61,827 nucleotides of DNA, taken from the NCBI GenBank assembly GCA_041648735.1, contig JBAZOO010000023.1:1-61827 (forward strand), given 5' to 3'. The position numbers were made by a program, and so were the translations under genes. The notes beneath the pieces are model-generated. The model was not told the origin of the DNA. It saw only the letters and a list, made by a program, of their open reading frames with translations, and did no database searches. This DNA is from JBAZOO01 sp041648735. GTDB taxonomy: Bacteria > Verrucomicrobiota > Lentisphaeria > Oligosphaerales > CAITYL01. Shown piece after piece: positions 8,794-25,397 of this stretch (its first letter is position 1; each line of letters starts with the position of its first letter).

Positions 8794-9264
8794 TTACCAC
8801 CGGTAATGGGCGAAGGCCCGGTTGGCGGCGGCCATCTTGTGGGTGTCGTCACGTTTCTTGATCACGTTGCCGGTATTGTCGAAGCAGTCCATCAGCTCCG
8901 AGGCCAGCGCCTCGATCATGGAATGCCCCTTGCGGCCGGCGGCGAAATCGCGGATCCAGCGGAGGGCGATGGCCACCTGGCGGGCCGGGGCGATCTCCAC
9001 CGGCACCTGGTAGGTGGCGCCGCCGACGCGCCGGCTCTTCACTTCCAGGCGGGGCTTGGCGTTCTCCATGGCCTGGAGGAACAGTTCGAGCATGTCCTGA
9101 CCGGGCCGCTTTTCCTTGATGATGTCAAAGGCCCCATACACGATGCGCTGGGCCAGCGACTTCTTGCCCCGCTGCATGATGCTGGAGATCATCCGCGACA
9201 CCAGCTCGCTGTTGTAGCGGACATCCGGGGTCACCTGCCGTTTTTCACTGCGCCGTCTTCTCAT
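8794..9264 (-). CDS. rpsG: 30S ribosomal protein S7
   Basis: This 156-residue protein nucleates assembly of the 30S head. It carries the MRRRRSEKR start, the VGGATYQVPVEI beta-hairpin that contacts the E site, and the KKRDDTHKMAAANRAFAHYRW tail end. It is 28 bp downstream of rpsL and upstream of fusA. In E. coli S7 represses this operon; no obvious S7 target was identified in the short spacers here. Confidence 0.97.
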   Translation of the reverse strand: MRRRRSEKRQVTPDVRYNSELVSRMISSIMQRGKKSLAQRIVYGAFDIIKEKRPGQDMLELFLQAMENAKPRLEVKSRRVGGATYQVPVEIAPARQVAIALRWIRDFAAGRKGHSMIEALASELMDCFDNTGNVIKKRDDTHKMAAANRAFAHYRW

Positions 9265-9292
9265 GCGATGCTACCCTCTGCTGCAGCCGGGG

Positions 9293-9697
9293 TCACTTCT
9301 TGCCTTTAGCGGGAGCGGCCGCGCCGCCCTTGCTCACTTTCGCGCCATACTTGGAACGCCCTTGCTTGCGCCCTTCGACGCCCAGGCAGTCCAGCTTGCC
9401 GCGCACCACGTGGTAGCGGACGCCCGGCAGGTCGCGCACCCGGCCGCCCCGGACGAGCACCACGCTGTGCTCCTGGAGGTTGTGGCCTTCGCCACCAATG
9501 TAGGCGGTCACTTCCTCGCCATTGGTCAACCGGACGCGCGCCACCTTGCGCAACGCGGAGTTCGGCTTCTTCGGGGTGCGGGTGGTGACCAGCAAGCAGA
9601 CGCCGCGGCGCTGCGGGCAGTTCTCCAGGGCGCGGGTCTTCACCTTCGCCTGTTTCTGCTGCCGCCCTTTGCGCACCAACTGGTTGATGGTAGGCAT
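9293..9697 (-). CDS. rpsL: 30S ribosomal protein S12 with Arg88
   Basis: This 134-residue decoding-centre protein aligns without gaps to E. coli S12. Lys43 and Lys44 in TPKKPNSALRK are conserved. The second streptomycin hotspot reads RGGRVRDLPG, so residue 88 is Arg where E. coli has Lys. Substitution K88R is a known streptomycin-resistance change in other bacteria. It is the first gene of the str-S10 unit, with a promoter 42-69 bp upstream. Confidence 0.97.
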   Translation of the reverse strand: MPTINQLVRKGRQQKQAKVKTRALENCPQRRGVCLLVTTRTPKKPNSALRKVARVRLTNGEEVTAYIGGEGHNLQEHSVVLVRGGRVRDLPGVRYHVVRGKLDCLGVEGRKQGRSKYGAKVSKGGAAAPAKGKK

Positions 9698-9738
9698 GTA
9701 TGGATCCTTGGTTCCGAGTTGAAAGGGACGAATTGTTT

Positions 9739-9766
9739 ACTATAGGCGGGAATGGCGCAAAAGCAA
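9739..9766 (-). promoter_or_regulatory. Promoter of the rpsL-rpsG-fusA-S10 unit
   Basis: On the minus strand a -35 TTGCTT (9761-9766) and a -10 TATAGT (9739-9744) are separated by 16 bp, about 40 bp before the rpsL ATG. The surrounding 20 bp are AT-rich relative to the window. Confidence 0.65.
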
Positions 9767-9770
9767 ACGT

Positions 9771-10034
9771 CGCCGGAACAAACGACTAGCCGGCGGTGGT
9801 GTGCCGTGCCGCCAGCCGGATTCGGGGTTTCCTGGCTGGCACGGGCCGCCACACCTGGGGTGCGGCCGGCCCGCTGGCGTCCTGGCACCCACGGCCGGCC
9901 TGTGTGCCGGGTCATGGGCCATCGCGCCGCCGTCTTGTCCTCCGGACAACGGTGCTTGCGGAATCCGCAGCGGCCCCGGACGGCGTATGCTGGTGAATCG
10001 CCTTTGCCCAATCAGGCAAAGCGTTGGCATGGAA
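9771..10034 (-). ncRNA. Candidate structured RNA or long leader between rpoC and rpsL
   Basis: No convincing gene lies in the 415-bp gap 9698-10112. Read on the minus strand it folds into consecutive hairpins: CTTTGCC paired across 10002-10021; a junction closed by 9929-9934 with 9979-9984 and holding two smaller hairpins (TTGTCC-TCC-GGACAA at 9935-9949 and TGCGG-AAT-CCGCA at 9957-9969); a long stem at 9841-9874; a stem 9805-9810 with 9838-9843 that competes with it for three bases; and a final 6-bp hairpin at 9771-9795 followed by a T-rich run. A promoter-like sequence lies just upstream. It resembles no RNA family I recognise. It may be an independent RNA or a leader of rpsL. Confidence 0.35.
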
Positions 10035-10040
10035 AGTTGT

Positions 10041-10069
10041 ACTATACTGGATCCCGCGGTGATTGCGAA
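10041..10069 (-). promoter_or_regulatory. Promoter-like sequence after rpoC
   Basis: TTCGCA (10064-10069), 17 bp, then TATAGT (10041-10046) on the minus strand. It lies just past the rpoC hairpin and would start transcription near 10034, giving either a short RNA or a second promoter for rpsL. Confidence 0.5.
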
Positions 10070-10070
10070 C

Positions 10071-10100
10071 GCCCCGTCCCGGAAAAGCCGGAACCGGGGC
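10071..10100 (-). terminator. Hairpin 12 bp after rpoC
   Basis: Positions 10071-10100 form an imperfect hairpin of twelve base pairs with one bulged base and a 5-base loop. It begins 12 bp beyond the rpoC stop. No U-run follows, so termination efficiency is uncertain. Confidence 0.45.
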
Positions 10101-10112
10101 GGCCACAGTTTC

Positions 10113-14303
<4,191 letters not shown>

Positions 14304-14380
14304 GATTCATGAAAATGGTCGTCAGTTCGGACGGCGGGTGCCCCGGCGGCGCTGCCGCCGCCGGGCCCCGGCAGCGGGCC

Positions 14381-18229
<3,849 letters not shown>

Positions 18230-18342
18230 TGCTGCACCCTGTCCAGCCGACACTGATGGTACGGACGACGTGTTGCCCCGTGAAAAGGCAATGCGGAACC
18301 GGCGCCCCGCGGCGCGGGCCACCGGTTCCGGAATGATCCACG

Positions 18343-18372
18343 GGGGCGGGGGCGGATGGCCGCCCCCGCCCC
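18343..18372 (-). terminator. 13-bp GC hairpin between rplL and rpoB (probable attenuator)
   Basis: A perfect 13-bp stem of only G and C (18343-18355 with 18360-18372, loop ATGG) stands 11 bp past the rplL stop. A second 9-bp hairpin (18294-18302 with 18322-18330) follows. In E. coli partial termination at this same place lowers rpoBC expression relative to rplJL; the same role is inferred here. Confidence 0.6.
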
Positions 18373-18382
18373 TTGGAACAGG

Positions 18383-18781
18383 TCACTTCAATTCAACGGT
18401 GGCGCCAGCGGCTTCAAGCTGGGCCTTGAACTTGTCCGCATCCGCCTTGGAAATCGCTTCCTTGACGGGCTTCGGGGCGCCGTCCACCAGATCCTTCGCC
18501 TCCTTCAGGCCCAGGCCGGTGATCGCCCGCACTTCCTTGATGACCGAGATCTTGTTGGCGCCGGCAGCGGCCAGCACCACGGTGAACTCGGTCTTCTCTT
18601 CGGCCGGCGCGGCCGCGGCCGCCGGGGCGGCCGCCACCGCCGCCGGGGCGGCGGCGCTCACGCCGAGACGCTGTTCCAGGGCCTTGACCAGTTGCGACAG
18701 GTCAAGCACCGACAGCTTCTCGATGTAGCCGATGAACTTCTCCATCTCTTCGCTCACGACAACCTTGCTTTCGTCACTCAT
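18383..18781 (-). CDS. rplL: 50S ribosomal protein L7/L12
   Basis: This 132-residue acidic stalk protein recruits translation GTPases. It has an N-terminal dimerisation helix pair, an Ala/Pro hinge at about residues 43-60, and the C-terminal domain with KISVIKEVRAITGLGLKEAK. The start at 18781 is preceded by GGAGG; the same frame stays open upstream through rplJ and rplA, but only by chance of base composition. It lies 17 bp after rplJ. Confidence 0.96.
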   Translation of the reverse strand: MSDESKVVVSEEMEKFIGYIEKLSVLDLSQLVKALEQRLGVSAAAPAAVAAAPAAAAAPAEEKTEFTVVLAAAGANKISVIKEVRAITGLGLKEAKDLVDGAPKPVKEAISKADADKFKAQLEAAGATVELK

Positions 18782-18798
18782 GGTTCGAACCTCCAAGA

Positions 18799-19323
18799 TT
18801 AGGCTTCTTTCGCTTTTTTGTCGGCAATGGCTTTCAACACATACACAATGCTCGCCGCCTTGGCGTTGAGCACCGAGACCAAGTTCCGGGCCGGGGCCTG
18901 CAGGACGCCCAGCAACTGGGCGAGCAGCACCTCGCGCGGCGGCAGGTCCGCCAGCTCTTCCACGGACGCCTTGGTGAGCAGCTTCCGGTCCAGGACGCCG
19001 GCCTTGAAGGACAGGGCCGGATGCGCCTTGGCGAACTGTTTCAGGATCTTGGCCACCCGCGCCGGGTCTAACCCGCCGGCGACGAGGGCCGTCTCCCCAA
19101 CCGTCTTCTCCGCCGCCAGCCCCTCGAGCCCGAGGTCGGCCGCCGCTTTCCGGAGAATCCGGTTCGGAACCACATGGCATTCGGAGGAGGCCGTCCGCAG
19201 CTCCTTGCGCAAAGCGCTGAACTCGGAGACCTTCATCCCTTTGTAGGAGACCAGGAACGCGGCGTCGGAGGCGCCGAGCAATCCCTGGATGTCTTTGCTG
19301 ATTTGGAGTTTTTCCGATCTCAT
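18799..19323 (-). CDS. rplJ: 50S ribosomal protein L10
   Basis: This 174-residue protein is the base of the L7/L12 stalk. The N-terminal rRNA-binding domain (VSYKGMKVSEFSALRKELR) is followed by the C-terminal helix that binds L12 dimers. It begins 3 bp after the rplA stop, with GGGAGG inside the end of rplA as its ribosome site. Confidence 0.95.
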   Translation of the reverse strand: MRSEKLQISKDIQGLLGASDAAFLVSYKGMKVSEFSALRKELRTASSECHVVPNRILRKAAADLGLEGLAAEKTVGETALVAGGLDPARVAKILKQFAKAHPALSFKAGVLDRKLLTKASVEELADLPPREVLLAQLLGVLQAPARNLVSVLNAKAASIVYVLKAIADKKAKEA

Positions 19324-19326
19324 AGG

Positions 19327-20025
19327 TTATGCCTTTGCCACCTCCCGGAGATCGACCTTGACGCCGGGGCCCATCGTCGAACTGACGGTGAGGCCCAGCA
19401 GATAGCTGCCCTTCGTCGAGGAAGGGCGCGCCCGCTCCACGGCGTGCAGCACCGCCAGGGCGTTCTCGGCCAACTTCTCCGGCTGGAAGGAGAGCTTGCC
19501 GACGGGCACATGCACCACGCCGCCTTTGTCCGCCCGGTACTCGACACGGCCGGCCTTCGCCTCCTTCACCGCCGTGGCGGTGTTGTCGGTGACCGTGCCG
19601 GTCTTCGGGTTCGGCATCAGCCCGCGCGGGCCCAGCACCTTGCCCAAGGTCCGCACTTTCTGCATCGCCGCGGGGGTGGCGATCATGACATCGAACTCCA
19701 GCCACCCGCCCTTGATGCGTTCCAGCAATTCCTCGAATCCGACAATGTCGGCACCGGCCGCCTGGGCCGCCGTCGCCGCATCGCCGCTCGCAATGACCGC
19801 CACGCGGATTTTCTTGCCCGTGCCGTGCGGCAGGGTCACCGCCCCGCGGACCACCTGGTCCGACTGGCGGGTGTCGACCCCAAGCCGAATCGCCAGCTCG
19901 ACCGTCTCGTCGAACTTGCAAGCCGGCATCTGCTTCAGCGCCGACATGGCTTCGGGCAGCGCATAGAGCTTCTGGCGGTCGATCAGCGCGAGCTTCGCCT
20001 GGTAAAGCTTACTCCGTTTATGCAT
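19327..20025 (-). CDS. rplA: 50S ribosomal protein L1
   Basis: This 232-residue L1-stalk protein contains the GPRGLMPNPKTGTV signature. L1 binds 23S rRNA and in other bacteria represses the L11-L1 mRNA. Its start overlaps the rplK stop by 8 bases, so the two are coupled. Confidence 0.96.
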   Translation of the reverse strand: MHKRSKLYQAKLALIDRQKLYALPEAMSALKQMPACKFDETVELAIRLGVDTRQSDQVVRGAVTLPHGTGKKIRVAVIASGDAATAAQAAGADIVGFEELLERIKGGWLEFDVMIATPAAMQKVRTLGKVLGPRGLMPNPKTGTVTDNTATAVKEAKAGRVEYRADKGGVVHVPVGKLSFQPEKLAENALAVLHAVERARPSSTKGSYLLGLTVSSTMGPGVKVDLREVAKA

Positions 20026-20446
20026 CGACCACCTCGATTCCCATGCTGCGTGCGGTGCCCTTGATGACTTTCACCGCGGCCTCCAGATCCTTCACGTTGA
20101 GATCCGCCTGCTTGGCCTTCACAATCTCCTGGACCTGCGCCAACGTCACCTTGCCCACCTTCTCGCGCCCCGGCTCCTTGGCGCCGGAGGCCAGCCCCGC
20201 CGCCTTCTTCAGCAGAATGGATGCGGGCGGCGATTTGGTGATGAAGGTGAAGGAGCGATCCTGGTAGACGGTGATGACCACGGGGATCACCAAACCGGCC
20301 TGGGACTGGGTCGCGGCATTGAACTGCTTGCAGAATTCCATGATGTTGACGCCAGCCTGACCCAGCGCCGGACCAACCGGGGGCGCGGGGTTGGCGGCGC
20401 CCGCAGGAATCTGCAAGCGGATCTGCGCCGTTACCTTCTTAGCCAT
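20018..20446 (-). CDS. rplK: 50S ribosomal protein L11
   Basis: This 142-residue protein of the GTPase-associated centre has the N-terminal PPVGPALGQAGVNIMEFCK segment, the proline-rich face bound by thiostrepton in other bacteria, and the C-terminal rRNA-binding domain. It follows nusG by 97 bp. Confidence 0.96.
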   Translation of the reverse strand: MAKKVTAQIRLQIPAGAANPAPPVGPALGQAGVNIMEFCKQFNAATQSQAGLVIPVVITVYQDRSFTFITKSPPASILLKKAAGLASGAKEPGREKVGKVTLAQVQEIVKAKQADLNVKDLEAAVKVIKGTARSMGIEVVDA

Positions 20447-20543
20447 TGTACCTCATTCCTGACGGGGGCTGGTGCGAGCTGGCAGGACCTCTCCCAGAAA
20501 CCGTCGTGTTCAGGGTGGATGCGGGCTGCAAACGGACCGTGGG

Positions 20544-21110
20544 TCAGGCCCGTTCCACCTGCCAGTACTCCACTTCCACTGGAGTGGAGCGTCCGAAAAT
20601 CGACACGGAAAGCTTCAATTTGCCACGCAGCGGATCCACGCTTTCAACCGTGCCTTCAAAGTTCTCAAAGGCGCCGTCCTTGATCGTGACGGTCTCGCCA
20701 AGGGTGAAGTCAATCTTGGGCTTCGGCGCCTCCTCGCCCGGCTGGGCCTGCACCAGGATCGCTTCCACTTCCTGGTCGGAAATCGCCACCGGCCGGTCCG
20801 GGGCGCCGCCGATGAATCCGATCACCCCCTGGGTGTCGCGGATGTAGTACCAGGCGCGCGGCTCCAGCCGGCCGTCGGTGCCGAACAACTGCGCCCGGAC
20901 CAGGATGTAGCCGGGAAAAAACTTGCGGTTCACCGTCGTCTTCTTGCCGCGGCGGACCTCGGAGACCTTCTCCATCGGCACCCGGGCGTCGAACACCACA
21001 TCCTCCACGGCCTCCTGCTTCCGCCGCTTCAGGATGCTCTCGCAGACCTTGCATTCCTGCCCGGAAAGGGTCTGGATCACAAACCACTGGCCTTGATCGT
21101 TGTCAGACAT
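20544..21110 (-). CDS. nusG: Transcription elongation/antitermination factor NusG
   Basis: This 188-residue protein has an N-terminal NGN domain (WFVIQTLSGQE... FFPGYILVR) that binds RNA polymerase and a C-terminal KOW domain from about residue 133 (GETVTIKDGAFENFEGTV). It couples transcription with S10 and Rho. It sits in the conserved secE-nusG-rplK order, 76 bp after secE. Confidence 0.96.
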   Translation of the reverse strand: MSDNDQGQWFVIQTLSGQECKVCESILKRRKQEAVEDVVFDARVPMEKVSEVRRGKKTTVNRKFFPGYILVRAQLFGTDGRLEPRAWYYIRDTQGVIGFIGGAPDRPVAISDQEVEAILVQAQPGEEAPKPKIDFTLGETVTIKDGAFENFEGTVESVDPLRGKLKLSVSIFGRSTPVEVEYWQVERA

Positions 21111-21186
21111 TGCCGCCCTCTGTGTGCATAACGCGCTTGTGCCGCCGGCGGCGGCCGAGATCGCCCACCCGCCCGGAACCCAGTTT

Positions 21187-21384
21187 TCAGGACTTCATCA
21201 TCAGGCGCATGCCACCTTGGCAGAGCCAGTCAATCAGCCAGACAAACAAGCTCAGGAGGATCACGGAAAGGATGACGGTCGTGGTGGATTCCACCAGCTC
21301 CTGGCGAGTCGGCCACGTGCATTTCTTCAACTCGGCGATCACATTGAGGAAGAAGGCGCGGATGGTATGCACGGGATTCTGCAT
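21187..21384 (-). CDS. secE: Preprotein translocase subunit SecE
   Basis: This short (65-residue) SecE has one transmembrane helix (about residues 36-58) preceded by the conserved amphipathic segment ELKKCTWPTRQEL. The start at 21384 is used because the longer frame would run back through the tRNA-Trp gene. It clamps SecY in the inner membrane. Confidence 0.94.
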   Translation of the reverse strand: MQNPVHTIRAFFLNVIAELKKCTWPTRQELVESTTTVILSVILLSLFVWLIDWLCQGGMRLMMKS

Positions 21385-21455
21385 GGTGTCACATCTTCTC
21401 TGGGGCGGCACCGGCCGCCAAGGCACCCGCCGCCGCCGGACGGAAACAAGGATGG

Positions 21456-21528
21456 CAGGTGAGACAGGGATCGAACCTGCGACCTGCGGTTTTGGAGACC
21501 GCTGCTCTACCAATTGAGCTACTCACCT
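21456..21528 (-). tRNA. tRNA-Trp (CCA anticodon)
   Basis: The minus strand folds into a normal cloverleaf: a 7-bp acceptor stem (AGGTGAG with CTCACCT), D arm, an anticodon loop reading CTCCAAA with anticodon CCA, and a GGTTCGATCC T arm. The 3' CCA is encoded (21453-21455). It lies between rpmG and secE, a conserved bacterial arrangement. Confidence 0.96.
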
Positions 21529-21583
21529 GCAAAGGGAAAGCGGCCCGCCAAGCTCGCCGGCGAACCGCCGCGAACCGGGCACC

Positions 21584-21736
21584 TCACTTCGTCTCGCGAT
21601 GGAGCGTGTGTTTCCGGTCAAACGGGCAAAACTTCTTCTTCTCCAAGCGGCCGGTGGTCGTCCGCTTGTTTTTCATCGTCGTGTAATTGCGGCGCTTGCA
21701 CTCGGTGCAGGCCAGGGTGATCTGTTCGCGCGCCAT
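21584..21736 (-). CDS. rpmG: 50S ribosomal protein L33
   Basis: This small gene of 50 residues begins MAREQITLACTECKRRNYTT and ends KHTLHRETK. The first Cys pair (CTEC) is present, but the second site reads CPFD instead of CPxC, so classical four-Cys zinc binding is lost or altered. It sits between tuf and tRNA-Trp, as in many bacteria. Confidence 0.93.
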   Translation of the reverse strand: MAREQITLACTECKRRNYTTMKNKRTTTGRLEKKKFCPFDRKHTLHRETK

Positions 21737-21919
21737 GGTGCCGTATCCTTATCTTACTCTGGAATCTGTCGCCGGCGGTTCGAGCCAGTCCCCGCCTTTG
21801 CCTTCGGGGAAAAGGGGTGGGGCAGCCAGTTCAGCGGCCACCCCGTGCGGACTCGGAAGGGCACGCCCCGGCGGCAATGGCCGCCGAAGCGCCCCGGTCA
21901 CAACCCCGGCGTGGGGCGG

Positions 21920-23128
<1,209 letters not shown>

Positions 23129-23287
23129 GATGTGCTTCTCCTGTCTTCCTCTTCAACTGCTGCCGTCTGCGAACCGACCCCAATCTCAATCCCGGAGGCG
23201 GGGAACACCGTCGGGGAACGGTCTGCCCCTCCGGACCGCACCCCCCCCCGGCAGCCAGGCCGGCACGGAGGATTGCGGAAAAAATGG

Positions 23288-23360
23288 AGCCCACGACCGG
23301 GCTCGAACCGGAGACCTCGTCCTTACCAAGGACGTGCTCTACCAACTGAGCTACGTGGGC
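23288..23360 (-). tRNA. tRNA-Thr (GGT anticodon)
   Basis: Cloverleaf on the minus strand: acceptor GCCCACG with CGTGGGC, anticodon stem-loop TCCTTGGTAAGGA giving anticodon GGT, T arm GGTTCGAGCC, and encoded CCA at 23285-23287. It precedes tuf by 159 bp (a spacer with a run of Cs but no gene) and starts about 7 nt after a predicted transcription start. Confidence 0.96.
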
Positions 23361-23373
23361 ATAGCGAAGGGGA

Positions 23374-23401
23374 AATGTAGCCGGCTTTCCGCGGTTTTCA
23401 A
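23374..23401 (-). promoter_or_regulatory. Promoter of the tRNA-Thr-tuf-...-rpoC unit
   Basis: TTGAAA (23396-23401), 16 bp, TACATT (23374-23379) on the minus strand, in the 81 bp between rpsA and tRNA-Thr. Initiation near 23367 would place the tRNA 5' end almost at the start of the transcript. Confidence 0.65.
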
Positions 23402-23441
23402 ATCGGCGCCGCCACCTTCCCCATCCACCGGGGAATCCGGC

Positions 23442-25196
23442 TCAGCCAGCCTCCTCCGGCTCGTCGCCCGCCGGCCGCTCCTTGCGCCCGGACAGCGCCT
23501 GGTTGAACACGTCGCCCAGATCCACCATTGCCTCGCCGGGCCGCAGGGCGTCGGCCGACGCCGGCAGCCCCTCCACCGCCTCGTCGCCCCCAGTCAGCTT
23601 CAGGCTGAGGCCAATCCGGCGCTCCTCGGCGTCGATCTTGATCACCCGGGCCTTCACCGGCTCGCCAACCTTGAGCACGTCCTTGACCTTCTCGACCCGC
23701 TTGTCGGAGATCTGGGAAATGTGGATCAGCCCCTCGATGCCGTTGCTCAGTTCGACGAAGGCGCCAAAGCTGGCCAGCTTGGTGATCACCCCTTCCACCA
23801 CCTCGCCCAGACTGAACCGCGACTCGATGTTGGTCCACGGATCATCCATGATCTGCTTCATCCCCAAGGAGATGCGCTGCTGGTCCGGATCGATCTCAAG
23901 GATCACCGCCTCCACTTCCTGCCCCTTCTGGAGGATCTCCGCCGGGTTGGTGACCTTCTTGGTCCAGGACATGTCGGAGACGTGGATCATCCCGTCAATG
24001 TCGTCCCGGATCTGGACAAAGGCCCCGTAGCTGGTCAAGTTGCGGACCTTGCCCGTAATCCGGGTGCCGCGCGGGAAGCTCTCCGCCAACACTTCCCAGG
24101 GGTTCTCCATGGTCTGCCGCAGGCCGAGGCTGATCTTCTTCGCCTCCTTCTGCAAGTCGAGGACCACCGCCTCCACCTCATCCCCAACCTTGAGCATGTC
24201 GCTCGCCTTGGTGACCCGCTTCGTCCAGCTCATCTCGGAAACGTGGATCAACCCCTCGACCCCATCCTCCAGCTCGACAAAGGCGCCATAGGGCATGACG
24301 TTGACCACCTTGCCCTTGACGCGGGAGCCGGCCGGGTACTTCACCGCCACCGTGTCCCAGGGATTGCCTTCCTTCTGCTTGAGCCCAAGGGAGACGCGCT
24401 GCCGCTCGTGGTCGACGCTCAGCACCATCACCTCCAGCTCGTCGCCCACCTTCACCATCTCGCTCGGATGGCTGATCCGCCCCCAGCTCATGTCGGTGAT
24501 GTGCAGCAACCCGTCAATGCCGTTGAGGTCAACGAAGGCGCCAAAGTCGGTGATGTTCTTCACCACGCCACGGCGCAGCTCGTTCGGCCGCAGCCCGGTC
24601 AGCAGGGCGGCCCGCTGCTCGGCGCGCTGGGCCTCCACCAGGTCGCGGCGGCTGACCACGATGTTCCGCCGGTCCGGATTGATCTTGATGATCTTGAAGT
24701 CGTATTCGTTGCCCAAGTAGGACTCCAGGCTCCGCACCGGCCCCGCATCCACCTGCGAGCCGGGCAGGAACGCATCCACCCCCTGGACGTCGACGATCAG
24801 GCCACCCTTGACCCGGTGCCGGATCGTCCCCTTCACCACCGAACCCTCCGGATGGTTGGCAATCAGGTTCTCCCACGCCGCATGCAGCTTCGCCTTCTGC
24901 ACGCTAATCCGCGGGTGCCCCTCCTCGTCCTCCAGCGCCTCCAGGAACACCTTGATCGGCTCGCCCAGCGCCAGCTCCTCGAAGTTCGCCAGCTCCTGCT
25001 TCGACACAAAGCCGTCGGCCTTGAACCCGATGTCAACCGTGATCCCGTTGTCCTGCTTGCCGGCCACCCGGCCGTCAATGATCGTCCCCTCCTTGAAACT
25101 CGGGGTGGACTGCATCCCCAGCAACGCTTCCATGCTGGTGACCGTCCCGACGTCAACAATGGCCGAGGAGGGGGTTTTGGTGGTGATTTTACCCAT
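23442..25196 (-). CDS. rpsA: 30S ribosomal protein S1
   Basis: This 584-residue protein consists of six S1/OB domains in tandem; the later four share near-repeats such as YGAFVELEDGVEGLIHVSEMSW. S1 helps load structured mRNA onto the 30S. The start at 25196 (MGKITTKTPSS) has AGGAAGAAGGA upstream and excludes 37 extra residues of an open but unlikely extension. A short acidic tail follows the last S1 domain. It has its own promoter and is separate from the tuf unit. Confidence 0.95.
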   Translation of the reverse strand: MGKITTKTPSSAIVDVGTVTSMEALLGMQSTPSFKEGTIIDGRVAGKQDNGITVDIGFKADGFVSKQELANFEELALGEPIKVFLEALEDEEGHPRISVQKAKLHAAWENLIANHPEGSVVKGTIRHRVKGGLIVDVQGVDAFLPGSQVDAGPVRSLESYLGNEYDFKIIKINPDRRNIVVSRRDLVEAQRAEQRAALLTGLRPNELRRGVVKNITDFGAFVDLNGIDGLLHITDMSWGRISHPSEMVKVGDELEVMVLSVDHERQRVSLGLKQKEGNPWDTVAVKYPAGSRVKGKVVNVMPYGAFVELEDGVEGLIHVSEMSWTKRVTKASDMLKVGDEVEAVVLDLQKEAKKISLGLRQTMENPWEVLAESFPRGTRITGKVRNLTSYGAFVQIRDDIDGMIHVSDMSWTKKVTNPAEILQKGQEVEAVILEIDPDQQRISLGMKQIMDDPWTNIESRFSLGEVVEGVITKLASFGAFVELSNGIEGLIHISQISDKRVEKVKDVLKVGEPVKARVIKIDAEERRIGLSLKLTGGDEAVEGLPASADALRPGEAMVDLGDVFNQALSGRKERPAGDEPEEAG

Positions 25197-25279
25197 GTGA
25201 ATCCTTCTTCCTGAATCTGCCACGCCACGCTCCGTGCGCACCGCGGGCCGCCGGCGGCGTGCCGGCAGACAAACCTGCC

Positions 25280-25307
25280 AATATGCCCCCGCGCCGGCCA
25301 ATTGCAA
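25280..25307 (-). promoter_or_regulatory. Candidate rpsA promoter
   Basis: TTGCAA (25302-25307), 16 bp, CATATT (25280-25285) on the minus strand, about 85 bp before rpsA, inside the 201-bp space that divides rpsA from the divergent ABC exporter. For the opposite direction only a weak TACAGT (25355-25360) is visible. Confidence 0.45.
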
Positions 25308-25397
25308 GCCCGGACAGCACGCCCCGCCGGCTTTCCTTTCACCACCGCCATGCTACAGTCCACCCGTTCCCACCCCCCCCCACGCCCCCCTTCCGCC

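Noticed and set aside
18383..19921. Long N-terminal extension of rplL through rplJ and rplA
   Set aside because: L7/L12 is always ~120-135 residues and a GGAGG site marks the start at 18781.
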